64,000 bases of DNA from Solwaraspora sp. WMMD1047 (GTDB lineage: Bacteria > Actinomycetota > Actinomycetes > Mycobacteriales > Micromonosporaceae). Shown piece after piece: positions 38,728-46,666 of the stretch (position 1 is its first letter; each line of letters starts with the position of its first letter). A model generated the notes under the pieces. That model did not search any database and was not told the origin of the DNA. It saw only the letters and a program-made list of their open reading frames with translations. The stretch lies in the NCBI RefSeq assembly GCF_029626155.1, contig NZ_JARUBL010000001.1:7628816-7692815 (forward strand). The letters are read 5' to 3'. Both the position numbers and the translations under genes were made by a program.

Positions 38728-41456
38728 CCGGGCGACGCCTCCGGACGGTGGTACGCCGGCTGGCCGCGTACCCCGGTCTGCTCGGGCTGCTGGCGGCCCT
38801 CGCGCTGGTGGCGGCCGGGCTGGTCACCGCCACCCCCCGGCTGACGAACGAAGCCGGCGAGCGGGCGCTGCGTCCGGCGGTCGCCGACCTGCCGCACCTG
38901 GCCCGGGACCTCAACTTCACCGCCCGGTCCAGGGTGAACGACGCGGCGGTGGACCCCGCCGGGCTACAGTCCAGGCTGGCGGAGCTGCACGCCGAGCTGC
39001 CGGCCCCGCTGGCCGGGCTGACCAGCGACCGGTGGTACTCGGCCACGATCGGGCCGGACGGCATCCGGGCCGCCGGTGCGGAACCACCCTTCACCGGCGG
39101 GCCGCCGCCGGTGTTCGGGCTGCGCGCCCAGAGCGGGGTGCGGGAGGCGGCCCGGCTGGTGGCCGGTGCCTGGCCCGAATCTCCCGCCCCGCCGGGTGGC
39201 GGCATCGAGATAGCCATCTCCCGACCGGCCGCCGAGACGCTCCTGCTCGCCGTGGGTGACGTACTCGACATCTCCGGCGGGCTGGCCAACAACACCGTGC
39301 GCGCCACCCTGGTCGGTCTCTACGAGCCGCTGGACGCATCGGATCCGGTCTGGGACGACCTGCGGCTGTCGCTGGAGCCGATCAAGCCGCTCGCCGACGG
39401 CGACCCGTACCAGGTGATGGCGGTCACCGACTGGACCGGCATCGACACCGCCGCCCGGACCCTGGGCCTGGTCAGCTACGGTTGGCGGTTCCGGATCGAC
39501 CCGGCCCGGCTGGACACGTCGCGGATCGAGTCGGTGACGACGGCCGTGGTCACGGTCCGCCGGGGCCCGGCCGGGGCGGCGTTGACCACCTCCCTGGACG
39601 GGACGCTGGCCCGGTTCGACGCGCAACTGCGCTCGGTCCGGGCGCTGCTGGCCGTCGTCCAGTCCGGCCTGCTGGCCACCCTGATCGGACTGATCCTGCT
39701 GGCCGCCCGGCTGGCGGCCGAACGGCGCCGCGAGGAGTTCGCGCTGCTGCGGGCCAGAGGCGCGGCGATCGGTGCGATCGGCGCCCGTACCCTCGCCGAG
39801 TCGGCGGTGGTGGTGCCCGCCGCCACGGTCGTCGGCTGGCTGCTCGGCACGCTGGTGCCCGGCCGGCCCGGCGGCGCGGAGCTGCCGCTTGTCGTCGCCG
39901 TCGGCGTACTCGCCACGGTGGTGGTGCCGGTGGTGGTGATGGCCGGGCAGCGCCGGGTGGCGGGGGCCGCCGGCCGGCGGGACCTGGCCCGGCAGCGACT
40001 CTCGGCCCGCCGACTCACCGCCGAGGTGGCGGTGCTGGCGGTGGCCGGGCTCGGCCTGTACCTGCTGCACCAGCGCGGCCTGCCGGCGACCGGGACGGTG
40101 GACCCGTACCTGGTCTCGGTGCCGGTGCTGCTCGCGGCCGGCACCGCGCTGCTGGCCCAGCGGGCGGTCCGCTGGCCGCTGCGCCAGCTCGACCGGCTGG
40201 CCGCCCGGCTGCGCGGTGCGGTCGCGTTCCTGGGTCTGGCCCGGGCCGGTCGGGGCGCCCCGATCACCGCCGGCCCGCTCGCGGTGCTGGTGATCGCGAT
40301 CAGCACCGGCATCTTCAGCGCCGTGCTCGGCACCTCGATCGCCGACACCCGGGACCGGATCAGCGACCGGGAGGTCGCGGCCGACGCCCTGCTCACCGGG
40401 TACGCCTTCGCCCCGGCCACCGGCGACCGGCTGGCCGACCTGCCGGGGGTGGACGCCGTCGCGGCAGCCTTGTTGGACTACAACCGCCGGGTGCTCTCCG
40501 GAACCGGGCCGGCCGCCGAGACGCTCGGCTCGGTGCAGGTGCTGGTGGTCGACGCCGCCGCGTTCGACCGGGTGGTGACGGCCAGCGGGCGCCGGGTCCC
40601 GGTGCCGGCCACGCTGAGCCGGGCGACCCGCGGCGACGGACCCGCACCGGCGGTCGTCTCGCCCGAGGTGGCCCGGCTGGTGGCCGACCCGAGCGAGGGT
40701 GGGCCGGTGGTCGACGTGCAGGGCCGGCTCTACGGGTTCACCGTCGGGGCGGTCGCCGCCGAGGTGCCCGGGCTGCGGATCGACGCCGACCGGTTCATCG
40801 TGCTGCCCTGGCAGGCGCTGCCGGTGCCGGAGTGGAAACCGATCATCCCGAACCGCTATCTGATCGCCGGCTCGGGGTTCGACGCCGCGACGGTCCGCGA
40901 GACGGCCGACGCCGGGCAGCGCGAGCACGCCGCCGGTGTGCTCGGCACCCCGGACGCCGAGGTGCCGCTGGCGGCCGAGTTGACCGGCTGGCAGGACCAC
41001 CGCCGGGCGCTGGACCGGACCGGCGCCAACGAGGTGCTGACGCTCACGTACACGGTGGGGGCGGTGGGGTCGGCGGCGCTGGCGCTGCTCGCGCTGGCCT
41101 TCGCGGTGGTCGCCGGGGCCGGCTCGCGGGGTCGGGCGCTGTCCCGGCTGCGCACCATGGGACTGTCCCGCCGGCAGGGCCGGCGGCTGCTCGGGTACGA
41201 GCTGGCCCCGGTGGTCGGCACCGCCCTGCTCGCCGGCGGCCTGGTCGGGGCGGCGCTGCCCTGGCTGCTGGCCCCGTCGCTGGGGCTGTCGAGTTTCACC
41301 GCCGGCCTGCCGACCGGCATCCGGCTCGATCCGGTGGTGGTGGCCGGGGCGCTGGCCCTGGTCGCGGTCGGGCTGGCCGGGTCGTTGGCGGTCGAGAACC
41401 TGGTCAACCGGCGGGCCCGCCTCGGCGCGGTGCTCCGGCTCGGAGAGGAGAACTGA
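38724..41456 (+). CDS. FtsX-like ABC transporter permease 2
   Basis: A 910-residue partner of the upstream permease, with the same plan. It has an N-terminal segment (LLGLLAALALVAAGLVTA), an outer domain of about 270 residues, a membrane block with AERRREEFALLRARGAAIGA as coupling motif, a second outer domain and a terminal FtsX unit with RGRALSRLRTMGLSRRQGRR. It starts at GTG 38724, overlapping the permease-1 stop. It ends in TGATG shared with the first ATPase gene. The two permeases probably form a heterodimer. Confidence 0.87.
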   Translation: MTGRRLRTVVRRLAAYPGLLGLLAALALVAAGLVTATPRLTNEAGERALRPAVADLPHLARDLNFTARSRVNDAAVDPAGLQSRLAELHAELPAPLAGLTSDRWYSATIGPDGIRAAGAEPPFTGGPPPVFGLRAQSGVREAARLVAGAWPESPAPPGGGIEIAISRPAAETLLLAVGDVLDISGGLANNTVRATLVGLYEPLDASDPVWDDLRLSLEPIKPLADGDPYQVMAVTDWTGIDTAARTLGLVSYGWRFRIDPARLDTSRIESVTTAVVTVRRGPAGAALTTSLDGTLARFDAQLRSVRALLAVVQSGLLATLIGLILLAARLAAERRREEFALLRARGAAIGAIGARTLAESAVVVPAATVVGWLLGTLVPGRPGGAELPLVVAVGVLATVVVPVVVMAGQRRVAGAAGRRDLARQRLSARRLTAEVAVLAVAGLGLYLLHQRGLPATGTVDPYLVSVPVLLAAGTALLAQRAVRWPLRQLDRLAARLRGAVAFLGLARAGRGAPITAGPLAVLVIAISTGIFSAVLGTSIADTRDRISDREVAADALLTGYAFAPATGDRLADLPGVDAVAAALLDYNRRVLSGTGPAAETLGSVQVLVVDAAAFDRVVTASGRRVPVPATLSRATRGDGPAPAVVSPEVARLVADPSEGGPVVDVQGRLYGFTVGAVAAEVPGLRIDADRFIVLPWQALPVPEWKPIIPNRYLIAGSGFDAATVRETADAGQREHAAGVLGTPDAEVPLAAELTGWQDHRRALDRTGANEVLTLTYTVGAVGSAALALLALAFAVVAGAGSRGRALSRLRTMGLSRRQGRRLLGYELAPVVGTALLAGGLVGAALPWLLAPSLGLSSFTAGLPTGIRLDPVVVAGALALVAVGLAGSLAVENLVNRRARLGAVLRLGEEN

Positions 41457-42517
41457 TGACCACGACGGTTCAGGAACCGGATCTCGCCGCCCTGCAACGG
41501 CGGGCCGCCGAGCGGGCCGCGGCCCGGGCCGGCGGCGTCGACCGGTTGCGCGGGCACATCGTCTGCGAGGGGCTGGTGCGGATCTTCAAGACCGAGGGGG
41601 TGGAGGTGGTCGCCCTGCAGGGGCTCGACCTCACGGTCGACCGGGGTGAGCTGCTGGCGATCGTCGGCGCCTCGGGCTCGGGCAAGTCCACCGTGTTGAA
41701 CATCCTCTCCGGGCTCGACGTGCCGACCGCCGGGATCGCCCGGGTGGCCGGGGTGGACCTGCTGGGGATGTCGGCGAAGCAGCGGCTGCGCTACCGCCGG
41801 CACACCGTCGGGTTCGTCTGGCAGCAGACCGGCCGCAACCTGCTGCCGTACCTGACCGGCCGGGAGAACGTCGAGCTGCCGATCCGGCTGGCCGCCGGGC
41901 GCGGCCGCCGGCGCGGCGCGGGTCGGGCCGCCCGGACCCGGGCGCTGGAGCTGCTGGACCTGGTCGGGGTGGGCCACTGCGCCGATCGGCGGCCGGGCGA
42001 GATGAGCGGTGGCGAGCAGCAGCGCTGTGCGGTGGCGGTGGCCGTCGCCAACGATCCCGAGGTGCTCTTCGCCGACGAGCCGACCGGGGAACTCGACGAG
42101 GGCACCGCCGGCGAGGTCTTCGACGCGCTGCGCACGATCAACGCCGAGTTGGGGGTGACGATCGTGGTGGTCACCCACGACCACGCCGTGGCGTCCCAGG
42201 TCCGCCGGACCGTCGCGATCCGCGACGGCCGGACCGCCTCCGAGGTACGCCGGTCGGCGCGGATCGGCGCCGACGGCGTCGCCGAGACGGTGACCGAGGA
42301 GTACGCGGTGCTGGACCGGTCCGGCCGGATGCAGTTGCCGGCCGCGTTCGTCGAGGCGCTCGCCCTGCGCGACCGGGTCCGGCTCAACCTGGAACCCGAC
42401 CACGTCGAGGTCCGACCCGGTGAGCCACCGACCGGCACCGCCGCCGAGGATGGCGCCGCCCAGGATGGCGCCGCTGGTCGGACCGGTGCCGTCGATCCGG
42501 ATGGGGAGGTCCGATGA
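41456..42517 (+). CDS. LolD/MacB-type ABC ATPase with C-terminal AbrB-like hairpin
   Basis: A 353-residue ATPase. Walker A is GASGSGKSTVLNILSG (Lys77), the Q-loop region is VGFVWQQTGRNLLPYLTGRE, the signature is MSGGEQQRCAVAVAVAND, Walker B is VLFADEPTGELDEGT and the switch is VVVTHDHAVA. A 30-residue N-terminal extension precedes the domain. After it, residues about 280-320 (EEYAVLDRSGRMQLPAAFVE, ALALRDRVRLNLEPDHVEVR) look like one swapped-hairpin AbrB/MazE motif, G-R-x-x-L-P. This is not part of the normal ATPase. The last 30 residues are Ala/Gly/Asp-rich. The ATG shares one base with the permease-2 stop. Confidence 0.85.
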   Translation: MTTTVQEPDLAALQRRAAERAAARAGGVDRLRGHIVCEGLVRIFKTEGVEVVALQGLDLTVDRGELLAIVGASGSGKSTVLNILSGLDVPTAGIARVAGVDLLGMSAKQRLRYRRHTVGFVWQQTGRNLLPYLTGRENVELPIRLAAGRGRRRGAGRAARTRALELLDLVGVGHCADRRPGEMSGGEQQRCAVAVAVANDPEVLFADEPTGELDEGTAGEVFDALRTINAELGVTIVVVTHDHAVASQVRRTVAIRDGRTASEVRRSARIGADGVAETVTEEYAVLDRSGRMQLPAAFVEALALRDRVRLNLEPDHVEVRPGEPPTGTAAEDGAAQDGAAGRTGAVDPDGEVR

Positions 42518-43212
42518 ACGAGCGGCTCATCGAGGTCGAGGGGGTGGGGCGGGACTTCCACGGCGGCGGCCAGGTGGTGCACGCCCTGCGGGACGTGTCG
42601 TTCACCGCCGGCCGGGGCGAACTGGTAGCGGTCCAGGGCCGCTCCGGGGCCGGCAAGACCACCCTGCTCAATCTGATCGGCGGGCTGGACCAGCCGACCG
42701 CCGGCCGGGTCCGGCTGGCCGGTCGGGAGTTGACTGGCGCCTCCGAGGCGGAGCTGCTGGACCTGCGCCGGGACACCATCGGTTTCGTGTTCCAGTCGTT
42801 CGGTCTGATCCCGATCCTGTCGGCCGCCGAGAATGTCGGAGTGCCGCTGCGGCTGGCGAAGGTGCCGGCCGCCGAGCGGGACCGCCGGGTGGCGGTGCTG
42901 CTGGAGCTGGTCGGGCTGGGCGGTCAGGCGAACCAGCGCCCGTACGAGCTCTCCGGTGGCCAGCAGCAGCGGGTGGCGGTGGCCCGGGCGCTGGCCAACG
43001 ATCCGCCGCTGTTGATCGCCGACGAGCCGACCGGCCAGCTCGACTCCGAGACGGGGCGGTCGATCATGGATCTGATCCGGGCGTTGGTCCGGTCCCGGGG
43101 GATGACCGCGCTGGTCGCCACCCACGACCCGAACCTGATCGAGCTGGCCGACCGGACCCTGCGCCTGCGCGACGGGCGGTTGGTCGAGGCGGCGGCAGCC
43201 GCGCCGGCCTGA
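42514..43212 (+). CDS. LolD/MacB-type ABC ATPase 2
   Basis: A 232-residue ATPase with Walker A GRSGAGKTTLLNLIGGLD, Q loop IGFVFQSFGLIPILSA, signature LSGGQQQRVAVARALAND, Walker B LLIADEPTGQLDSETG and switch LVATHDPNLIELADR. It is the standard length for LolD/MacB ATPases. It overlaps the first ATPase gene by 4 bp (ATGA) and ends the four-gene operon just before a strong terminator. Two unequal ATPases with two unequal permeases suggest one heteromeric exporter or mechanotransmission complex. Confidence 0.92.
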   Translation: MNERLIEVEGVGRDFHGGGQVVHALRDVSFTAGRGELVAVQGRSGAGKTTLLNLIGGLDQPTAGRVRLAGRELTGASEAELLDLRRDTIGFVFQSFGLIPILSAAENVGVPLRLAKVPAAERDRRVAVLLELVGLGGQANQRPYELSGGQQQRVAVARALANDPPLLIADEPTGQLDSETGRSIMDLIRALVRSRGMTALVATHDPNLIELADRTLRLRDGRLVEAAAAAPA

Positions 43213-43222
43213 CGGCCGGCAC

Positions 43223-43275
43223 AGCTCGGGGGCGGAAGGCGTACGCGCGTGCCGTACGTCTTCCGCCCCCGAGCT
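43223..43275. terminator. bidirectional terminator, 23-bp stem
   Basis: Arms 43223-43245 and 43253-43275 pair at 22 of 23 positions (the exception is a G-U type pair) around a 7-base loop. It separates the ABC operon from the convergent bldC gene. Confidence 0.88.
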
Positions 43276-43303
43276 ACGATGCTGGATCGACGAGGGTCGC
43301 TCC

Positions 43304-43513
43304 CTAGTCCCCTTGCCGCTGCTGGGGAATCTGCCCCTGCAACAGAGCGCGAACCTCGGACTCGCGGTAGCGCCGATGGCCACCGAGGGTCCGGATTGCA
43401 CTGAGCTTGCCCGCCTTCGCCCACCGGGTGACGGTCTTCGGGTCGACACGGAACATCGACGCGACCTCGGCCGGGGTAAGTAGCGGCTCGGGTTCGTGCG
43501 TACGCGATGCCAT
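43304..43513 (-). CDS. bldC: developmental regulator BldC (MerR-like HTH)
   Basis: A 69-residue DNA-binding protein, essentially a bare MerR-type winged helix. The helix-turn-helix runs LLTPAEVASMFRVDPKTVTR and is followed by WAKAGKLSAIRTLGGHRRYR. Length and sequence agree with Streptomyces BldC, which binds direct repeats cooperatively and holds back premature sporulation. AGGAGTGACCG precedes the ATG. The 254-bp upstream region is AT-rich and palindrome-rich and is the likely control zone. The neighbouring dehydrogenase and DUF3073 genes are the usual actinomycete bldC context. Confidence 0.95.
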   Translation of the reverse strand: MASRTHEPEPLLTPAEVASMFRVDPKTVTRWAKAGKLSAIRTLGGHRRYRESEVRALLQGQIPQQRQGD

Positions 43514-43767
43514 CGGTCACTCCTCCACAGGTACCTATAGACATCGGCCGGGGTCCCGCCGGCCGACGCGTCTCCCATGGTCCGGCTAGTCCCCGATGTC
43601 CGACATGGGCCGAACGGCCGAAGGTCCTTGGATGGACGGATGAACAATGACCGATTTATGGGTTTTTTTATTACTACAAAGGTGCATAGCAGGACGCTAT
43701 GCAACGGGTTGTGACCCCCAGGTCACGAAGATACTTCAAATGGGAGCGCTACCAATCCGCCGAGCGG
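43514..43767 (-). promoter_or_regulatory. bldC upstream control region, AT-rich with dyads
   Basis: This 254-bp non-coding stretch includes an AT-rich core at about 43640-43685 (with a seven-T run) that stands out in this genome. Two perfect dyads are present: TGCATAGC-AGGAC-GCTATGCA at 43683-43703 and GTGACC-CCCA-GGTCAC at 43711-43726. AT-rich direct-repeat DNA is the preferred target of BldC itself, so autoregulation is possible. No gene is supported here. Confidence 0.5.
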
Positions 43768-44607
43768 TCAGTTGCACCGCTCCAGTAGCTGAACCGCGCG
43801 CCAGCGGGCGACGAGCTTCTCGTACGCCTCGGTGGCGGCCTCCGCGTCGCCCCGGGAGAGCCCGGCCAGCCCCGACGCCACCAGACCGGGCGAATCGTCG
43901 GCCGTCAACGCCTCGTCCGGCAGCAGGTTGACCAGCCCGCCGTAGTCCAGCTCCACCACCGACCGGGGATGGAACTCCTCCAACCAGCGGGCGCCCTCCT
44001 CGACGGCCTCGGTGATCGGCGCGTCCCCCACCGACTTGCGCAACACACTCAACCCCCGGGAGGCCCGCCGGCGGGCCTTGGAGATCTCCGTGCGGTACCG
44101 CAGCACCCGCCGCTCCGGCCGGGTGGTCAGCTCGCGCTCGCCGAGGTCGACGAAGACGAACCAGCGCAGCGGCACCCCCCAGGTGGCGATCTGCTCGTGC
44201 AACCGGGGCATGCCGTGCTCCAGCACCCGCGCCCCGCTGCGCCAGTGCTCCACGACCTCCTTCGCCTGGCCGGCGAGCACCGGCGGCACGAACGCGTCGG
44301 CCAGCACCGGCGGCACCCCGTCCCGGGCGCTCAGCGCCGCCTCGGCCACCCGGATCCGCAGGTTCCAGGGGCAGACCAGCAGGGTGTCGTCGGCCTCCAG
44401 GACGTACGCCTCCTCGGGCAGGTCCGGCAGCCGGGTCCAACCCGCGCCGAGCGCCTCGATCACCGCCGTCCGCTGCCGCACCGGGCCCTCCAGCGGGGCG
44501 ACCGCCCGGCCCTCGCGGACGTACCGGCGCCAGAAAATCTGCCGCTCCCGGTCGAATGCGGTCAACGGCTCATACACCCGCAGGTAGGAAGCGAATAGCG
44601 ACGGCAC
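43768..44607 (-). CDS. conserved actinobacterial hypothetical protein next to bldC
   Basis: A 279-residue soluble protein of no known function, conserved as I recall it next to bldC in actinomycetes. It begins [20 protein letters not shown]. It contains [20 protein letters not shown] and [20 protein letters not shown], and a basic [20 protein letters not shown] segment that may contact nucleic acid or phosphate. The C-terminal part has [20 protein letters not shown] and is acidic. No catalytic motif is evident. It is upstream of bldC on the same strand, 254 bp away, and divergent from the dehydrogenase gene. Confidence 0.7.
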   Translation of the reverse strand: MPSLFASYLRVYEPLTAFDRERQIFWRRYVREGRAVAPLEGPVRQRTAVIEALGAGWTRLPDLPEEAYVLEADDTLLVCPWNLRIRVAEAALSARDGVPPVLADAFVPPVLAGQAKEVVEHWRSGARVLEHGMPRLHEQIATWGVPLRWFVFVDLGERELTTRPERRVLRYRTEISKARRRASRGLSVLRKSVGDAPITEAVEEGARWLEEFHPRSVVELDYGGLVNLLPDEALTADDSPGLVASGLAGLSRGDAEAATEAYEKLVARWRAVQLLERCN

Positions 44608-44760
44608 GGCGCGATCCTCCCACGAAACGGAACCGGCCCGCGTTGCGCGTCTGGGATCGGTCGATTCATGGGACCGGCATTAGGCTCGCACCATCGGCGG
44701 CACCCCGTCGACCCGCTATGGTCCGCGTCCCACAAGGACGTACCCCCCACAGGAGTAGTG

Positions 44761-45876
44761 ATGGGCGTTTTCGGCAGCACCGACGGCCAGGATCAGGCCG
44801 GGCACGAGCAGGTCGTGTTCTGTCACGACAAGCAGACCGGCCTGCGCGCGATCATCGGCATCTACTCGACCGCGCTCGGTCCCGCGCTCGGCGGGACCCG
44901 CTTCTATCCGTACGCCTCGGAGGCCGAGGCGCTGCACGACGTGCTCGACCTGTCCCGGGGGATGGCGTACAAGAACGCCCTCGCCGGGCTGGACCTCGGT
45001 GGCGGCAAGGCGGTCATCTGGGGCGACCCGCAGCAGCTCAAGTCCGAGCCCCTGCTGCGGGCGTACGGGCGGTTCGTCGAGTCGCTGGGCGGCCGCTACT
45101 ACACCGCCTGCGACGTCGGCACCTACGTCCAGGACATGGACGTGATCGCCCGGGAGAGCCGGTTCGTCACCGGACGCAGCGTCGAACTGGGCGGCGCCGG
45201 GGACTCGTCGATCCTGACCGCCTGGGGGGTCTTCCAGGGCATGCGGGCGGCGGCCGAGCATGTCTGGGGCAGCCCGTGCCTGGCCGGCCGGCGGGTCGGC
45301 ATCGCCGGCCTGGGCAAGGTCGGCAAGTACCTGACCGGCCACCTGCTCGCCGACGGCGCCTCGGTGGCGGCGGCCGACGTCAGCGAGGCCGCCCTCGACT
45401 GGGCCCGGCAGACCCACCCCGAGGTGGACCTGGTCGCCGACGCGACCGCGCTGGTCGCGGCCGACATCGACGTGTACGCGCCGTGCGCTCTCGGTGGCGC
45501 CCTGAACGACGAGACGGTGCCGGCGCTGCGCGCCAAGATCGTGGCGGGCGCGGCGAACAACCAACTCGCCCACCCCGGCATCGAGAAGCTGCTCGCCGAG
45601 CGGGGGGTGCTCTACGCCCCGGACTACGTCGTGAACGCCGGTGGTGTCATCCAGGTGGCCGACGAGATCGTCGGCGCCAGCCAGCCCTCGGCCAGCGGCC
45701 GGTTCGGCTTCGACTTCGAGCGGGCCAAGGCGCGGGCGACCAGAATCTACGACACCACCCGGCAGATCCTGCGGCTCGCCGACGACGAAGGGGTGCCACC
45801 CGCGGTGGCCGCCGACCGGCTCGCCGAGCGCCGGATGGCCGAGGTGGGCCGGCTCCGGGGCATCCTGCTGCCATGA
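44761..45876 (+). CDS. vdh: Leu/Val/Phe-type amino-acid dehydrogenase
   Basis: A 371-residue NAD-dependent dehydrogenase of the Glu/Leu/Phe/Val family. It deaminates branched-chain amino acids to 2-oxo acids and ammonia, supplying acyl-CoA precursors. The catalytic lysines lie in [20 protein letters not shown], and the Rossmann motif is [20 protein letters not shown]. The C-terminal region has [20 protein letters not shown] and [19 protein letters not shown] lies 5 bases before the ATG. The symbol vdh follows Streptomyces valine dehydrogenase. Preference for Val, Leu or Phe cannot be decided from sequence alone. Confidence 0.9.
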   Translation: MGVFGSTDGQDQAGHEQVVFCHDKQTGLRAIIGIYSTALGPALGGTRFYPYASEAEALHDVLDLSRGMAYKNALAGLDLGGGKAVIWGDPQQLKSEPLLRAYGRFVESLGGRYYTACDVGTYVQDMDVIARESRFVTGRSVELGGAGDSSILTAWGVFQGMRAAAEHVWGSPCLAGRRVGIAGLGKVGKYLTGHLLADGASVAAADVSEAALDWARQTHPEVDLVADATALVAADIDVYAPCALGGALNDETVPALRAKIVAGAANNQLAHPGIEKLLAERGVLYAPDYVVNAGGVIQVADEIVGASQPSASGRFGFDFERAKARATRIYDTTRQILRLADDEGVPPAVAADRLAERRMAEVGRLRGILLP

Positions 45877-46042
45877 TCGGCGGCGGGCCCCCGGTGTCCC
45901 GCCCGGTGGACCTCGGTGGCGGCGGTAACCCTGAGGTGCCGAACCAGGGCATCCCCATGTACCGTAAGAGCCACGAGAGATGCCTGACGTCATCGGGGCC
46001 CGCCTTCGGGCTGCCCCGAATTCTGTGCGAGGGGGTCGAGCC

Positions 46043-46261
46043 ATGGGGCGCGGCCGTGCTAAGGCCAAGCAGACAAAGGTGGCCCGGGAGTTGAAGTACC
46101 ACTCCCCGAACACCGACCTCGCCGCCTTGCAGCGAGAACTCGGCGGTAGCGGCAAGTCGGATCGCGACTTCGACGACGACTACAAAGAGTACGTCGACGA
46201 CGACGACGAAGATCACGACGCGGACGACGACCCAGGGACCTGGGCTCCGTCGTCCCGCTGA
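46043..46261 (+). CDS. DUF3073 small protein
   Basis: A 72-residue protein. The basic N-terminal half (MGRGRAKAKQTKVARELKYH, then SPNTDLAALQREL) is the DUF3073 signature, and the C-terminal half is a run of acidic residues (DRDFDDDYKEYVDDDDEDHD). The charge-split layout suits binding to nucleic acid or the ribosome, but no function is known. GAGGGGG precedes the ATG. Its position between the bldC/dehydrogenase genes and purM is conserved in actinomycetes. Terminator hairpins follow. Confidence 0.92.
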   Translation: MGRGRAKAKQTKVARELKYHSPNTDLAALQRELGGSGKSDRDFDDDYKEYVDDDDEDHDADDDPGTWAPSSR

Positions 46262-46278
46262 CCGCCGCCGGGTCCTCG

Positions 46279-46303
46279 GAGCACGCGGTCGCACCGCGTG
46301 CTC
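46279..46303 (+). terminator. intrinsic terminator after DUF3073 gene
   Basis: GAGCACGCGG and CCGCGTGCTC form a perfect 10-bp stem with the 5-base loop TCGCA, 18 bp after the stop codon. Confidence 0.8.
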
Positions 46304-46360
46304 ACGCGTGTCCGGGTGTCTATCAGGCGCTGCCCCGGACCGGCGACGTGACGACAAGGA

Positions 46361-46395
46361 AGGGGCCTGCCGTGCGATGACGCCGGCAGGCCCCT
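46361..46395. terminator. second terminator hairpin, between DUF3073 and RiPP genes
   Basis: AGGGGCCTGCCG (46361-46372) and CGGCAGGCCCCT (46384-46395) pair perfectly over 12 bp with an 11-base loop. It serves the convergent RiPP operon, whose last stop is at 46433. Confidence 0.8.
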
Positions 46396-46432
46396 CGTCG
46401 GCTGCTCCGGCCCGGCCGGGCCGGCTCGCCCG

Positions 46433-46666
46433 TCAGCGTGGCCGATTGTTCCAGTTGTAGAACGTCGGAATGTTCTCGAAGTGGTTCCAGGCACAGACCG
46501 CCGCGGTGCTGTCCGGCGCCGCCTCCGCCCGGCGCTGGCGGGCCTGTTCCGCCTCCTCGAGCAGCGCGGTCAGCCCGGCCCGGACCTGGTGCACCCGGTC
46601 GCCGACCGGATCGGGAGCCCCCTCCACCAGGTGATCATGCGGCCGATGGCTCGTGGTCTCGGGCAT
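46433..46666 (-). CDS. amcA: RiPP precursor with multiple cyclophane motifs (AmcA-type)
   Basis: A 77-residue precursor peptide. Residues 1-55 are a charged, helix-forming leader (VHQVRAGLTALLEEAEQARQ). The last 20 residues are the likely core: one Cys58, then aromatic-x-x units W60-N-H, F63-E-N65, F69-Y-N71 and W72-N-N74. Aromatic-x-Asn triplets are the substrates of radical SAM enzymes that join an aromatic ring to a side-chain beta-carbon and form strained cyclophanes. ATG at 46666 has GGAGGGAG 9 bases upstream. It overlaps the end of the enzyme gene by 32 bp, so enzyme is translated before precursor. The AmcA name is from memory of the family pairing. No protease or exporter gene adjoins. 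Confidence 0.8.
   Translation of the reverse strand: MPETTSHRPHDHLVEGAPDPVGDRVHQVRAGLTALLEEAEQARQRRAEAAPDSTAAVCAWNHFENIPTFYNWNNRPR

Noticed and set aside
38964..41000. A 678-codon open frame on the minus strand inside permease 2
   Set aside because: The codon pattern and overlapping start/stop signals support the plus-strand permease. The antisense product has only Gly/Arg/Asp/His-rich low complexity.
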